Of a stretch of DNA of 64,000 nt, positions 15,376-25,144 are shown one piece after another. The notes beneath the pieces are model-generated. The model did no database searches. It saw only the letters and a list, made by a program, of their open reading frames with translations, and was not told where the DNA came from. This stretch comes from an uncultured Oscillospiraceae bacterium (GTDB lineage Bacteria; Bacillota; Clostridia; Oscillospirales; Oscillospiraceae). The position numbers and the translations under genes are program-made. Location: positions 1 through 64,000 of the forward strand of contig CAKTVG010000011.1 in assembly GCA_934622035.1 (NCBI GenBank), given 5' to 3'. Numbering within the stretch: position 1 is the first letter of the stretch; each line of letters opens with the position of its first letter.

Positions 15376-18300
15376 ATGGTAAAAAACGCATTAAAACGGT
15401 TCCTTGCTCTGGCGTTGTGCGTTCTGCTCGTGTTCGCCATATTCCCTGTTGTGGCAAACGCAGCAGATTTGACAGGCTTTGGCGTAGACGGACTGACCGC
15501 AGACTCTGACTCGTCATGGTCAGCGTATTCCGGAACTATTGAAGGAAATGTACAAACCGGGGGTTGCGACTCAGCTGCATCATCGACCCTAACACTAACA
15601 AACAAAAAGGGAAATAATGCTATTCTTTCCTTTGATTATACGCCAACAATCAGCGGCAGCGCTTCCGTTACGATCGGAGGTACTGCCTATACAGAAGCCG
15701 GACGCTATAGTCAGCCAATCGCGGCAGACGGCACTCTGACAATTGTGCTTTCCTGTACCGCAGCTTCTGCGTCTGCAAAAATCACAATTACCAATATTTC
15801 ACTTATTATCGACACAACCGCCACCGCCACATTTGTACCCTCTCAGAATGGTAGCTATACGGTAGATGGAACGAGTATAACAGAAGAATACACAAACACC
15901 CAAAGTTCCCTGACTGCCTATCAGGTAGTGGCTACTCCGGATGCTGGCTATAAATTTATGGGCTGGTATAATGAAACTGCGAGCAAGTACCTGTCAATAA
16001 ATGCATCCACCGCACTAAACATCGAGAGTGACTGCACCATATCAGCCAAGTTTGTTGCTGATAATACCGCGATTTTTGAGGTCAGCGGGCAGCCATTTGC
16101 TGATCTAAGCGAAGCAATCTCCTACGCGCAAGCAAATAGTCAATCCAAAATCACCTTGATTTCTAATGGTATTATTTCTGGCAATTATACCATTCCGGCG
16201 GGCATCACGCTGCTGATTCCCTTCGATGCAGCTGGAACATTGTTCTTAGACACTCCAACTGCACTGGTCAGCGGCAATGTTTCCACAAAAAGCAACGAGT
16301 ATAAGCGTCTGACTCTGGCAGAGGGCGCGACCCTCACTATTCAAGGTGGCTTAAGTGTTGGTGGCCAGCATCGAGCGTGTGCTGGTTCCTCCGCCGGCTA
16401 TATGTCCGGCAACTACGGCCAGGTCTGGCTGAATTCGGGTAGCTCCATTGTCGTAGAAAATGGAGGCAGCCTGTATGCCTGGGGCTTTGTATCTGGCGAC
16501 GGCGCTGTCACGGTAAGATCCGGCGGTACGGCCTATGAATGGTATCAGATCACGGATTTCCGTGGCGGCACTGCATCCTCTGCCATGGGAAACAGTGTAT
16601 TCCCTTTCAGTCAGTACTACGTTCAGAATATAGAATCAGCAATTACCTTGGAGCAAGGAGCTAGTGAAATTGCCTATGTGGCAGTTTATGCTATCAGCCG
16701 CATCAACCCCTCTGCGATTCCCTTTGTTGGGAAAAACGGTATGTTCAACGTAGTTTCTGGTAGTCTCACTAAAAAGTATGACGGAACAACAGATCGCACC
16801 ATCTATACAGTCAACGGAGAAGCAGAAGTCAATAACCTGAACCTGAAGCTCGCAGGTCAGAGCGTCAGTTCCAAGGATTATGTTCTTCCCCTGACCAACA
16901 ACATGACTGTGAACCTGTCGGAAGGCAGCAAGCTCACCATCAATCAGACAGCAGCTCTGCTGCCGGGTGTGCAGGCCAACATTGCACAAGGTGCCGAGTT
17001 GGTTATTTTCAGCGGTAACAGCGTCTATGTTTATGACCGTGACGAGTGGGTTGCGAACAGCTATACTTGCAGCGGTAAGTTTGTTGCGGTGAAGTACTCA
17101 CCCAGCAAGACCTACAACCGCACGGACGCAGATTTGGTAGATGCCAAGGTGAATATTGATGGCACACTGTCCGTAGACGGAACAATCTACACAACAGCGA
17201 GTGGTGCAGACATTTGCTCCACTGGTACCGGTGTGTTCAAACAAAATGCCGCTCTCGGAACGGAGACGACAACTTATCAATACACGCAGTCTGGCTCCAG
17301 TGTAACGGCACATGAGATTGCTATCACCCCCGCGAAGCTGCACAACGCAGATGGCAGCTACACCGAAACCGCAACGGTGGTTGAGGGGACCACAATTCCT
17401 TATGTAAGCGGCGTTTGGGGCGGAACTGCAAAAGCAACGATTACCTTTGACCCCAACGGCGGCACAGGAACAATGTCCACAATGGAATTCCAGCCCGGCA
17501 CGAAAATCAGCCTGACGCCGAACACTTTTACCCGCGAGGGCTACACCTTCACCGGCTGGAATACGGCAGCAGATGGCACTGGCACGGCCTATGCCGATCA
17601 GGCAACCGTGAATTTCGACGCAGATACCACGCTCTACGCCCAGTGGACACAGAACCCCGTCATCACCTTTGACGCCAACGGCGGCGAGGGAATCATGGGC
17701 GCGCAGGCCGTGAAGCCCAACGAAGCAACCGCTCTGAACGCCAACACCTTCACCCGCGCGGACTACGATTTTGCCGGTTGGAACACGGTGGCTGACGGCA
17801 GCGGTACGGCCTATGCTGACACGGCGGAAATCACCGTCGGCGAAAACACTACCCTCTACGCCCAGTGGACCCTGCACAAGTATCATGTCCGCTGGCTCAA
17901 CTGGGACGGCTCTGTCCTGCAGGAGGGTGACTACACCTGCGAGGATTACGCTGAGTGGAACATGGACAACGAGGATCCCAGCAGACCCGCAGATGAAAAT
18001 TACACCTACATCTTCCTGAATCGCTGGACTCCCTATGATGAGGCAGCAGGAATCGACGGTTGGGGCTTTAACCCCCACCAGGATGTTGATTTCACGGCAG
18101 TATTCAACCAGTTTGAAAAACTGACCGTCACCTTTGACGCCAACGGCGGCGCCGGTACGATGGACGCCGTAAAGATTCCCAACGGCAAATCCGGCGAGTA
18201 TTACACGCTTCCCGAATGCGGCTTCACCCGTGAGGGCTACACCTTCGACGGCTGGCTCATCACCGGCACCGTGGGCTATAATGCTTCCGAGGCAGAAGAC

Positions 18301-19752
18301 CTTCAGGATGAAAAATGGGATGACACCATGCTCCTTGCCTTCTCCGACCTGACCCTCAAGGCCAGCTGGAAGGAAGAAATCACCTCCTACACCATCACCT
18401 GGAAAAACTGGGATGGCACGGAACTGGCAACCACTACGGTAAATGCCGGCGAGGTTCCCGCCTACACCGGCGAGACGCCCACCAAGGCGGAAACGCAGCA
18501 CCACACCTATGAATTCACCGGTTGGGATCCCTCTCCCGCCGCAGTGACCGAGGATACCGTCTACACCGCGCAGTTCAAGGAAATTGGCAAGACCGGTCTT
18601 TGCATCGAGGGCGACGGCACCTATTGGCTGGAAAACGGTGAGCACGTTCTGGACAAGGGGCTGACCCAGGTGAAGGACGTCGAAGGCCATAACCTTTATT
18701 ACTACTTCGGCGAAGACGGCAAGGCTGTGAAGAACGTTCTGCCCGAGGGGGGCAAGGACTTCTGGGTCAGCAAGGAAAAGGCCAACGGCCTGCTGCCCGA
18801 ATGGGGCTACTACTTCGATGAGAACGGCATCATCCTCCATGACGACCAGTTCCAGAACGGCATTGTGGACGGCTACTACTACATCGACGGCATCAAGGTC
18901 CACATGGGTATGTTCAAGCAGGGCGAGGATTACTACTACGCCAAGAGCGACGGTCAGCTGATCGTCGGTCGGAAGTACTACTGCGAACGCAACAACGACC
19001 TGCTGCCCGTGGGCTACTACACCTTCGACGAAACCGGCAAGATGATCGATCCTCCCACGCAGGACACTACGAAAAACGGCATTGTCGCAGAAGACGGCAG
19101 CCTGTTCTACTATGAAAACGGTTTCCGCACCTACGCGGGCCTCATCAAGATCGGCGATGCCTATTACTACGTCAAGACCAACGGCGAGGTCGTCCATGGC
19201 AAGTCCTATTGGATCAGCAAGACCAACGGCCTGATGTCCGAGCGCAGCTACAGGTTTGACGACGACGGCAAAATGCTTGATCCGGAAATCAAGCAGGATC
19301 CCACTCTCAACGGCATCGTCAAAGAAGACGGCACTCTGTACTACTACGTTAACGGTCTGCGCACCTATGCGGGCCTCATCGAAATCGACGGCAGCTACTA
19401 TTATGTCAAGACCTCCGGCGAGGTCGTCCACGGCAGAAGCTACTGGATCACCAAAACCAACGGACTGATGGCGGAGGGCAGCTATACCTTCGACGCCGAC
19501 GGCAAGATGACAAATCCCCGCGTCAAGGACACTGCCAAAAATGGCATCGTCGAAGAGGACGGCAGCCTGTACTATTACGTCGATGGTCTGCGCAGCTATG
19601 CAGGTCTCATCAAGCTCGGCGATGACTACTACTATGTCAGAACCTCCGGTGAGGTCGTCCACGGCAGAAGCTACTGGATTACCAAAACCAACGGCCTGCT
19701 GCCTGAAAAGAGCTACACCTTTGCCGACGACGGCAAGATGATTCTCAACTAA
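15376..19752 (+). CDS. giant secreted repeat protein (InlB repeats and wall-binding-like module)
   Basis: A 1458-aa exported protein. The signal peptide ends at VVANA (about residue 26). The N-terminal two-thirds has low-complexity beta-rich, possibly beta-helical sequence (about 150-640). Several Listeria-Bacteroides (InlB-type) repeats follow at about 690-1060, with the typical GYTFTGWNTAADGTGTAY and TTLYAQWT phrases. The C-terminal 385 residues (from about 1072) closely match the end of the 2027-aa protein encoded upstream. No catalytic domain is visible, so it is probably an adhesin or structural surface protein. AGGAGG lies 8 bp before ATG 15376, which I prefer over ATG 15370. The first 2 kb is AT-rich against its surroundings. 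Confidence 0.82.
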   Translation: MVKNALKRFLALALCVLLVFAIFPVVANAADLTGFGVDGLTADSDSSWSAYSGTIEGNVQTGGCDSAASSTLTLTNKKGNNAILSFDYTPTISGSASVTIGGTAYTEAGRYSQPIAADGTLTIVLSCTAASASAKITITNISLIIDTTATATFVPSQNGSYTVDGTSITEEYTNTQSSLTAYQVVATPDAGYKFMGWYNETASKYLSINASTALNIESDCTISAKFVADNTAIFEVSGQPFADLSEAISYAQANSQSKITLISNGIISGNYTIPAGITLLIPFDAAGTLFLDTPTALVSGNVSTKSNEYKRLTLAEGATLTIQGGLSVGGQHRACAGSSAGYMSGNYGQVWLNSGSSIVVENGGSLYAWGFVSGDGAVTVRSGGTAYEWYQITDFRGGTASSAMGNSVFPFSQYYVQNIESAITLEQGASEIAYVAVYAISRINPSAIPFVGKNGMFNVVSGSLTKKYDGTTDRTIYTVNGEAEVNNLNLKLAGQSVSSKDYVLPLTNNMTVNLSEGSKLTINQTAALLPGVQANIAQGAELVIFSGNSVYVYDRDEWVANSYTCSGKFVAVKYSPSKTYNRTDADLVDAKVNIDGTLSVDGTIYTTASGADICSTGTGVFKQNAALGTETTTYQYTQSGSSVTAHEIAITPAKLHNADGSYTETATVVEGTTIPYVSGVWGGTAKATITFDPNGGTGTMSTMEFQPGTKISLTPNTFTREGYTFTGWNTAADGTGTAYADQATVNFDADTTLYAQWTQNPVITFDANGGEGIMGAQAVKPNEATALNANTFTRADYDFAGWNTVADGSGTAYADTAEITVGENTTLYAQWTLHKYHVRWLNWDGSVLQEGDYTCEDYAEWNMDNEDPSRPADENYTYIFLNRWTPYDEAAGIDGWGFNPHQDVDFTAVFNQFEKLTVTFDANGGAGTMDAVKIPNGKSGEYYTLPECGFTREGYTFDGWLITGTVGYNASEAEDLQDEKWDDTMLLAFSDLTLKASWKEEITSYTITWKNWDGTELATTTVNAGEVPAYTGETPTKAETQHHTYEFTGWDPSPAAVTEDTVYTAQFKEIGKTGLCIEGDGTYWLENGEHVLDKGLTQVKDVEGHNLYYYFGEDGKAVKNVLPEGGKDFWVSKEKANGLLPEWGYYFDENGIILHDDQFQNGIVDGYYYIDGIKVHMGMFKQGEDYYYAKSDGQLIVGRKYYCERNNDLLPVGYYTFDETGKMIDPPTQDTTKNGIVAEDGSLFYYENGFRTYAGLIKIGDAYYYVKTNGEVVHGKSYWISKTNGLMSERSYRFDDDGKMLDPEIKQDPTLNGIVKEDGTLYYYVNGLRTYAGLIEIDGSYYYVKTSGEVVHGRSYWITKTNGLMAEGSYTFDADGKMTNPRVKDTAKNGIVEEDGSLYYYVDGLRSYAGLIKLGDDYYYVRTSGEVVHGRSYWITKTNGLLPEKSYTFADDGKMILN

Positions 19753-19759
19753 TTCCACA

Positions 19760-19794
19760 CTTGCGCCGAGGGGGAACTGCCCCCTCGGCGTAAG
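19760..19794 (+). other. GC-rich intercistronic hairpin
   Basis: A 15-bp stem with one mismatch and a 5-nt loop lies directly behind the second giant gene. No T run follows. It matches in position the hairpin behind the first giant gene and may serve as an mRNA-stabilising or partial-termination element within the operon. Confidence 0.5.
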
Positions 19795-19819
19795 CCGGTA
19801 TTGGATAGGAAGTGAATTC

Positions 19820-21040
19820 GTGAAGATTCTGCAAATAAACTGTGTCTACGGCGTCGGAAGCACCGGAAAGCTGACAAAAGCGCTGCATACCGCGCTGCTT
19901 GCAGAGGGCGCGGATTCCATCGTCCTGTACGGACGCGGCCCGGATGCGGAGGCGCCCGGCGTCCACCGCCTTTGCGGCAATCTCTATGGCAAAGCAAACA
20001 GCCTTCTTTCCCGGTTTACCGGTCTCAGCTACGGCGGCTGCCGTCTGGCCACGCAAAAGGCAATTCGCATTTTACAAAAGGAACAGCCGGATGTGGTGCA
20101 TCTGCAATGCATCAACGGCAATTTTATCAACATTTACCGTCTGGTCTCCTGGCTGAAGGAGCATCAGATTCCCACCGTTTTAACGCTGCACGCAGAATTC
20201 ATGTTCACCGCCAACTGCTCTCACGCGTTCGACTGTGAGCGCTGGAAAACCGGCTGCGGCAAATGTCCGCGGCGGTACGCGGCAAGCAAGAGCCTGCTGC
20301 TCGACCGCACGCATGCAAGCTTTCTCAGAATGCAGCGGGCGTTTTCCGGGTTTGGCGCTGCCCTGCGCGTCGTTTCCGTCTCTCCCTGGCTGATGGAGCG
20401 CGCAAAAAGCTCCCCCATTTTCTCCGAAACCAACCATTGTGTGATCCTCAACGGCGTCGATACCGGAGTTTTCCACCAGTACAGGGCGGAAAATCTGTCG
20501 GAGTTGCACAATGTCTCTCATAAAAAAACCATTTTCCACGCCACCGCGATGTTCAGCGACGTCAAGGAGGATCCGAAGGGCGGCTGGTATGTGCTGCGTC
20601 TTGCAGAAGAAATGCCGGACGCCGTTTTCCTGGTGGCCGGAAAGCACCGTCTGCGCGGCAGTCTCCCCGAAAACGTCACTCTGCTGGGCGAGATCCGTGA
20701 CCAGACGCTTCTCGCACGTTATTACAGCCTTGCCGACCTGACGGTGCTGACCAGCAAACGCGAGACCTTCTCCATGGTCTGCGCAGAAAGCCTCTGCTGC
20801 GGCACGCCGGTGGCCGGGTTCTGTGCCGGTGCGCCGGAGCAGATATCCCTCCCGCAATACGGCCGCTTTGTCCCGCACGGCGACTTGGACGCGCTCAGGA
20901 ACTGCATCCGGCAAATGCTCGCCACTCCACATGACGCGCAGCAGATTGCGCTGGCGGCGCGGGCACGCTATGCAGAAGAAACCATGATTGAAAAATACAA
21001 GGCACTCTATCAGGAGGTCCTATGCAGCGAACAAAAATAG
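19820..21040 (+). CDS. family 4 glycosyltransferase
   Basis: A 406-aa GT-B fold transferase. The N-terminus is MKILQINCVYGVGSTGKLTK. A cysteine cluster (CSHAFDCERWKTGCGKCP, about 133-150), common in a subgroup of EPS GT4 enzymes, follows the acceptor domain. The C-terminal domain carries ETFSMVCAESLCCGTPVAGF, the E-x7-E donor motif of retaining GT4 enzymes. Translation starts at a GTG at 19820, preceded by AGGA. It overlaps the polymerase gene by 19 bp. Confidence 0.88.
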   Translation: MKILQINCVYGVGSTGKLTKALHTALLAEGADSIVLYGRGPDAEAPGVHRLCGNLYGKANSLLSRFTGLSYGGCRLATQKAIRILQKEQPDVVHLQCINGNFINIYRLVSWLKEHQIPTVLTLHAEFMFTANCSHAFDCERWKTGCGKCPRRYAASKSLLLDRTHASFLRMQRAFSGFGAALRVVSVSPWLMERAKSSPIFSETNHCVILNGVDTGVFHQYRAENLSELHNVSHKKTIFHATAMFSDVKEDPKGGWYVLRLAEEMPDAVFLVAGKHRLRGSLPENVTLLGEIRDQTLLARYYSLADLTVLTSKRETFSMVCAESLCCGTPVAGFCAGAPEQISLPQYGRFVPHGDLDALRNCIRQMLATPHDAQQIALAARARYAEETMIEKYKALYQEVLCSEQK

Positions 21041-22221
21041 CGCTGCTGCGCCTGGATTACCTGCTCGGCGCAGCAATCATCCTCTGCCAGATTCTCTATC
21101 TGCGGCAGCTGGTGAGCATTCTCTTCTATATCAGCTTTTTCGTCTCAGCGGCGCTGTGGGTCTGCACAACGACGGAGTCTCTGGACAAGCTGGACTGGCT
21201 GGCCATCGCCATTGTCCTGCTCGCCTTTGTCCACGTTGCGATCAATGCGGCGCTCACCGGGGCGAGCTTCTCCTTCGAATACCTGAAAAAGTACATCATG
21301 TTCTGCTGCAGCGTGATTTTCCTGGCGGCAATCCGGCGGATTTCTCTGGATCAGACGACCTTTCGCTTTTTGGAAGCTCTATTCCTGTTGATCGGCGCTT
21401 TTATGCTGTTTATGTACCTCTTCCGGAATCAGCAGATGCACCTGCTCAATGGGCAGTATACCCGCTACCTCACCTTCCGGTTCACCAATCCGAATCTGAC
21501 GGCGCTTTTTCTTTCCTGCATGATGATGTTTTTGGAGGTCGCGGCATTTCAGGAAAAGCGCGTTCCCATGAAAATTCTGCTTTTTGCCATGGCTGCGGCG
21601 GAGCTCGTGTTCCTCTACCAGACCGAATCGAGAAACGCGCTTCTGGCAGTCCTTGCCTTCACCGTTTTCTCCTTGCTCTTCTTTCTGCGGAAGAAGCACC
21701 TCACCTTCCGGAAAGGGACGCTCTGGCTCGTGGCAATCGTTCCCCTGCTGTTTGCAATCGTGTATCTGTATTTTGTAGACAGCACCGGCTTTGCAAAGCT
21801 GTTCTCCTTCTTCGCAGGAGAAGGCAAAAAGCTGAATTCCAGAACGAAAATCTGGCTGCCCGCCTTTCAGGCCTTCGCCGCCTCCCCCATATTCGGCGCC
21901 TACTATCAGGTCAGCGGCGGCACCGGAAGCTCTCAGCTGCACAATACGCATGTTGACATTCTGGCCTCCTACGGTCTGTCCATCCTGATTCTGGTCTGCA
22001 TATTTCTTTATCTTCTCATGCGCGACAAGCAAAAGAAGGTCACATCTCCGGCGCAGAACAGCATGCTTCTCGGCTTTATCTGTGTGCTTCTTCTCGGGAT
22101 CGGCGAAGCCGCGCTGTTTTCGGGCGGCCTGAGTGTGTATCTTTTCTTCGGCATCTTCCTTGCAGCGACCGGCGAGGAGCAAAGAACGGAGGATTCCCGT
22201 GCGTTTCGTCTTTCTCAGTAA
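21022..22221 (+). CDS. O-antigen ligase/polymerase-like membrane protein (Wzy)
   Basis: A 399-aa protein with about ten to eleven predicted membrane helices and a larger extracytoplasmic loop near residues 260-315 holding R and H residues (GGTGSSQLHNTHVDILASYG). The HNTH segment is the hallmark of the O-antigen ligase/polymerase (Wzy_C) family. It should polymerise lipid-linked repeat units outside the membrane once Wzx has flipped them. It is the only Wzy candidate in the operon. Confidence 0.83.
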   Translation: MQRTKIALLRLDYLLGAAIILCQILYLRQLVSILFYISFFVSAALWVCTTTESLDKLDWLAIAIVLLAFVHVAINAALTGASFSFEYLKKYIMFCCSVIFLAAIRRISLDQTTFRFLEALFLLIGAFMLFMYLFRNQQMHLLNGQYTRYLTFRFTNPNLTALFLSCMMMFLEVAAFQEKRVPMKILLFAMAAAELVFLYQTESRNALLAVLAFTVFSLLFFLRKKHLTFRKGTLWLVAIVPLLFAIVYLYFVDSTGFAKLFSFFAGEGKKLNSRTKIWLPAFQAFAASPIFGAYYQVSGGTGSSQLHNTHVDILASYGLSILILVCIFLYLLMRDKQKKVTSPAQNSMLLGFICVLLLGIGEAALFSGGLSVYLFFGIFLAATGEEQRTEDSRAFRLSQ

Positions 22222-23338
22222 CTATTTCAATCATCACCAGCAGCCGCTGTCCGACGCGCTTGCGTCCGATGCGCAGTACACCTTCGTTGCCACGCAGCCG
22301 ATGGACGCCGAGCGCAGAGCCCTCGGGTGGGCTGCCGACGCAGGCGCGCCCTATGTCTGCAAGGCAGACGGGACGGCGGAATATGCCGCTTTGCGCCAGG
22401 CGGACGCAGTCATCGCCGGCTCCGCGCCGGAAGCGCTGGTGCAGTGGGCCGCGCGAAGGGGCAAGCTGATTTTCCGCTACTCCGAACGCCCGTTGAAGAA
22501 CGGGAATTCCGCGCTCAAATACCTTCCGCGTCTGCTCCGGTGGTACTTCCGCAATCCCCCCTGGCGGAGAACATATCTGCTCTGCGCCAGCGCCTTTACG
22601 GCGGGGGACTATGCAAAATTCGGACTTTTCCGCCATCGCAGCTACAAATGGGGCTACTTTCCGGAAACTAGAAGATACCCCGATGTCGGGGAGCTTTTCG
22701 CGCAAAAGCGAAAAACGACCATTCTCTGGTGCGGGCGCTTTCTGGATTGGAAGCACCCGGACGACGTAATTGAAATCGCAAGACGCCTCCGAGACGACGG
22801 CCGCTCCTTCCGAATCGAGCTTGCAGGCACCGGCGAAATGGAGCACGAGCTGAAGCGGCTCACCGCAAAATATGAGCTGACGGAATTTGTCCACTTTCTC
22901 GGCGCACTGACCCCGGCAGCCGTGCGGGAGCACATGCAGGCCGCAGGCATTTACCTCTTTACCAGCGACCGGCGCGAGGGATGGGGCGCAGTTTTAAATG
23001 AAGCGATGAACAGCGCCTGCGCGGTAATTGCAAGCGATGCCATCGGCGCCGTGCCGTATCTGGTGAAAAGCGGCGTCAACGGCTGCGTTTATTCCTCCGG
23101 AGATACGAACGAGCTGTACGAAAAGCTCGTTTGGCTGCTGGACAACCCCGCTGCGCAGGAGCGCCTCGGGAGAGCCGCCTACGAAACCATCACCAGTCTT
23201 TGGAATGCGGAGATTGCCGCCGCGCGGCTCGTGCAGCTTTCACAGGCGATTCTGGACGGCTGCCCGTCGCCGGATCTGTTTCCGGACGGCCCATGCAGCC
23301 GCGCAGAGCCCATTTATGAAAATTGGTACAAAAAATGA
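22199..23338 (+). CDS. family 4 glycosyltransferase
   Basis: A 379-aa GT-B transferase beginning at GTG 22199, with GGAGG 5 nt upstream and a 23-bp overlap with the polymerase gene. The N-terminus FVFLSNYFNHHQQPLSDAL is typical of the acceptor domain. The donor domain contains TTILWCGRFLDWKHPDDVI and SDRREGWGAVLNEAMNSACAV, which gives the E-x7-E motif. It would add one residue to the EPS repeat unit. The specific sugar is unknown. Confidence 0.87.
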   Translation: MRFVFLSNYFNHHQQPLSDALASDAQYTFVATQPMDAERRALGWAADAGAPYVCKADGTAEYAALRQADAVIAGSAPEALVQWAARRGKLIFRYSERPLKNGNSALKYLPRLLRWYFRNPPWRRTYLLCASAFTAGDYAKFGLFRHRSYKWGYFPETRRYPDVGELFAQKRKTTILWCGRFLDWKHPDDVIEIARRLRDDGRSFRIELAGTGEMEHELKRLTAKYELTEFVHFLGALTPAAVREHMQAAGIYLFTSDRREGWGAVLNEAMNSACAVIASDAIGAVPYLVKSGVNGCVYSSGDTNELYEKLVWLLDNPAAQERLGRAAYETITSLWNAEIAAARLVQLSQAILDGCPSPDLFPDGPCSRAEPIYENWYKK

Positions 23339-23850
23339 AGCTGAAAACACTGAAACGCCGCATGGCGCACTACCTGGTAAACCACATTTTATCCGGAACA
23401 AGGTTCTTCTCTGCAAAGCGAAGGCTCCTGCGCTCCTGCGGATATGAGATCGGCGAGGGCACAAAAATCGTCGGGCCGCTTTTCTGCACGGGAGCACTCC
23501 GCATCGGGCACGATTGCTGGATCGGCCGCAATCTGGCCATCGAGGGCAACGGGAGCGTAATCATCGGAAACTGCTGCGATATCGCGCCCGGCGTCACCTT
23601 TTTCACCGGAGGGCACCGGATCGGCAGCGCAGGCCGGCGTGCAGGCAAGGGAGAATCCTATCAGATTACAGTCGGCAACGGCGTCTGGATCGGCGGCAGA
23701 GCCACCATTCTGCGCAGCGCGCACATCGGTGACGGCAGTGTAATCGCCGCCTGCGCCTGCGTCGTCGGCGACATTCCGCGCAGCGTCCTTGCCGCCGGAG
23801 TTCCCGCCAAGCCTGTAAAGGAGCTGGATGAGAATGCTGCGGAAGATTAA
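23335..23850 (+). CDS. left-handed beta-helix acyltransferase
   Basis: A 171-aa hexapeptide-repeat protein. Repeats of the [IV]-G type run through residues 40-150 (RIGHDCWIGRNLAIEG, VIIGNCCDIAPGVTFFTGGH, VGNGVWIGGRATILRSAHIG). The end is the usual AAGVPAKPVK. These enzymes move acetyl or similar groups from CoA to a sugar, as trimers. The catalytic histidine is probably the one in FFTGGHRIG. It likely O-acetylates the EPS repeat unit. It is coupled to the preceding gene by an ATGA overlap and runs 23 bp into the flippase gene. Confidence 0.88.
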   Translation: MKLKTLKRRMAHYLVNHILSGTRFFSAKRRLLRSCGYEIGEGTKIVGPLFCTGALRIGHDCWIGRNLAIEGNGSVIIGNCCDIAPGVTFFTGGHRIGSAGRRAGKGESYQITVGNGVWIGGRATILRSAHIGDGSVIAACACVVGDIPRSVLAAGVPAKPVKELDENAAED

Positions 23851-25144
23851 AAAGAACAGAGTCATCCGGAACGCCGGCTGGATCATCGGCGGCAAGCTTG
23901 CCAATAAGGTGCTCGCCTTTGTCGTCGGTATTTTCGCGGCGCGCTATCTCGGGCCGAGCAACTATGGCCTGATCAACTACGCTTCGGCCTACGCCACCTT
24001 CTTCGCCTCCCTGTGCACACTGGGAATCAATAACGTCATTGTCAAAAACTTCGTAGATCATCCGGCGCAGGAGGGCGAAACAATAGGAACGACGCTTCTT
24101 CTGCGAGCACTTTCGAGTCTTCTCTCCGCGCTGGCAATGATCGGCATCGTCAGTGTGGTGGACATGGGTGAGCGGCTCACCATCGTCGTCACGGCGCTTT
24201 ACAGCATCGGCCTTGTATTTCAGGTCTTCGACACGCTGAACTACTGGTTTCAGGCGCGGCTGCAATCCAAATACTCCGCGCTTGCGGAGCTGGCCTCCTA
24301 TGCGGCAATGTCGATCTATAAAATCGCTCTGCTTGCACTGGGCAAAAGCGTCGAGTGGTTCGCTCTTGCCAGCGCACTGGATTATATCGTCCTTGCCGCA
24401 GTTCTGCTGACCGCCTATTTCAAAAACGGCGGCGCAAAATTCTCCTGCTCCATGAAAAAGGCGAGGGAGCTTCTGAAAAGCAGCAGCAGCTTTATCATTG
24501 CCGGACTGATGCTTTCCATCTACGCCAGCACGGACAAGCTGATGCTCAAGCAGATGCTCGGCGCCGACGCCGTCGGTCACTATTCCCTCTCCTCCTCCAT
24601 CAGCGTCTCCTGGGCCTTTGTGCTTGCGGCAATCATCGATTCCCTCTATCCGGAGATCGTGCAGAGCTTTCAGACCGATCGCCTGCGCTATGAGCGGAAA
24701 AACCGCCAGCTGTACGCCATTGTTTTCTATGTCGCGCTGGCCGTCTCGTCGCTTTTCTGCCTCGCTGCAAAGCCCTTTATCACCATTCTTTACGGCGAAA
24801 CCTATCTGCCTGCCGTAGGACCGCTGCGCATCATCGTCTGGTACACTGCCTTTTCCTATCTCGGCGTTGCCAGAAATGCCTGGATGGTCTGCGAAAACCG
24901 GCAGAAATATCTGAAATACCTTTATTTCAGCGCGGCGGTGCTCAATGTGCTGCTGAATCTGCTTTTGATCCCACCCTGGGGTGCCTCCGGCGCGGCTGCC
25001 GCCTCCCTGATTACACAGATTGCAACCATTGTTTTGCTTCCCGCGCTCATCCGTCCGCTGCGGCCGAACAGTAAGCTCATGCTGGACGCCATTCTTCTGC
25101 GCGGGGTATTCCCGAAACAAAAGTCAAGAGGAAACGAACAATGA
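23828..25144 (+). CDS. polysaccharide flippase (Wzx-like)
   Basis: A 438-aa protein with about twelve transmembrane helices and the N-terminal phrase NAGWIIGGKLANKVLAFVVG followed by ARYLGPSNYGLINYA, the pattern of the polysaccharide biosynthesis (Wzx/MOP) exporters. It should flip undecaprenyl-linked repeat units from the cytoplasmic to the outer face. AAGGAG precedes ATG 23828. With the priming enzyme and the Wzy-like protein it completes a Wzx/Wzy-dependent pathway. Confidence 0.9.
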   Translation: MRMLRKIKKNRVIRNAGWIIGGKLANKVLAFVVGIFAARYLGPSNYGLINYASAYATFFASLCTLGINNVIVKNFVDHPAQEGETIGTTLLLRALSSLLSALAMIGIVSVVDMGERLTIVVTALYSIGLVFQVFDTLNYWFQARLQSKYSALAELASYAAMSIYKIALLALGKSVEWFALASALDYIVLAAVLLTAYFKNGGAKFSCSMKKARELLKSSSSFIIAGLMLSIYASTDKLMLKQMLGADAVGHYSLSSSISVSWAFVLAAIIDSLYPEIVQSFQTDRLRYERKNRQLYAIVFYVALAVSSLFCLAAKPFITILYGETYLPAVGPLRIIVWYTAFSYLGVARNAWMVCENRQKYLKYLYFSAAVLNVLLNLLLIPPWGASGAAAASLITQIATIVLLPALIRPLRPNSKLMLDAILLRGVFPKQKSRGNEQ

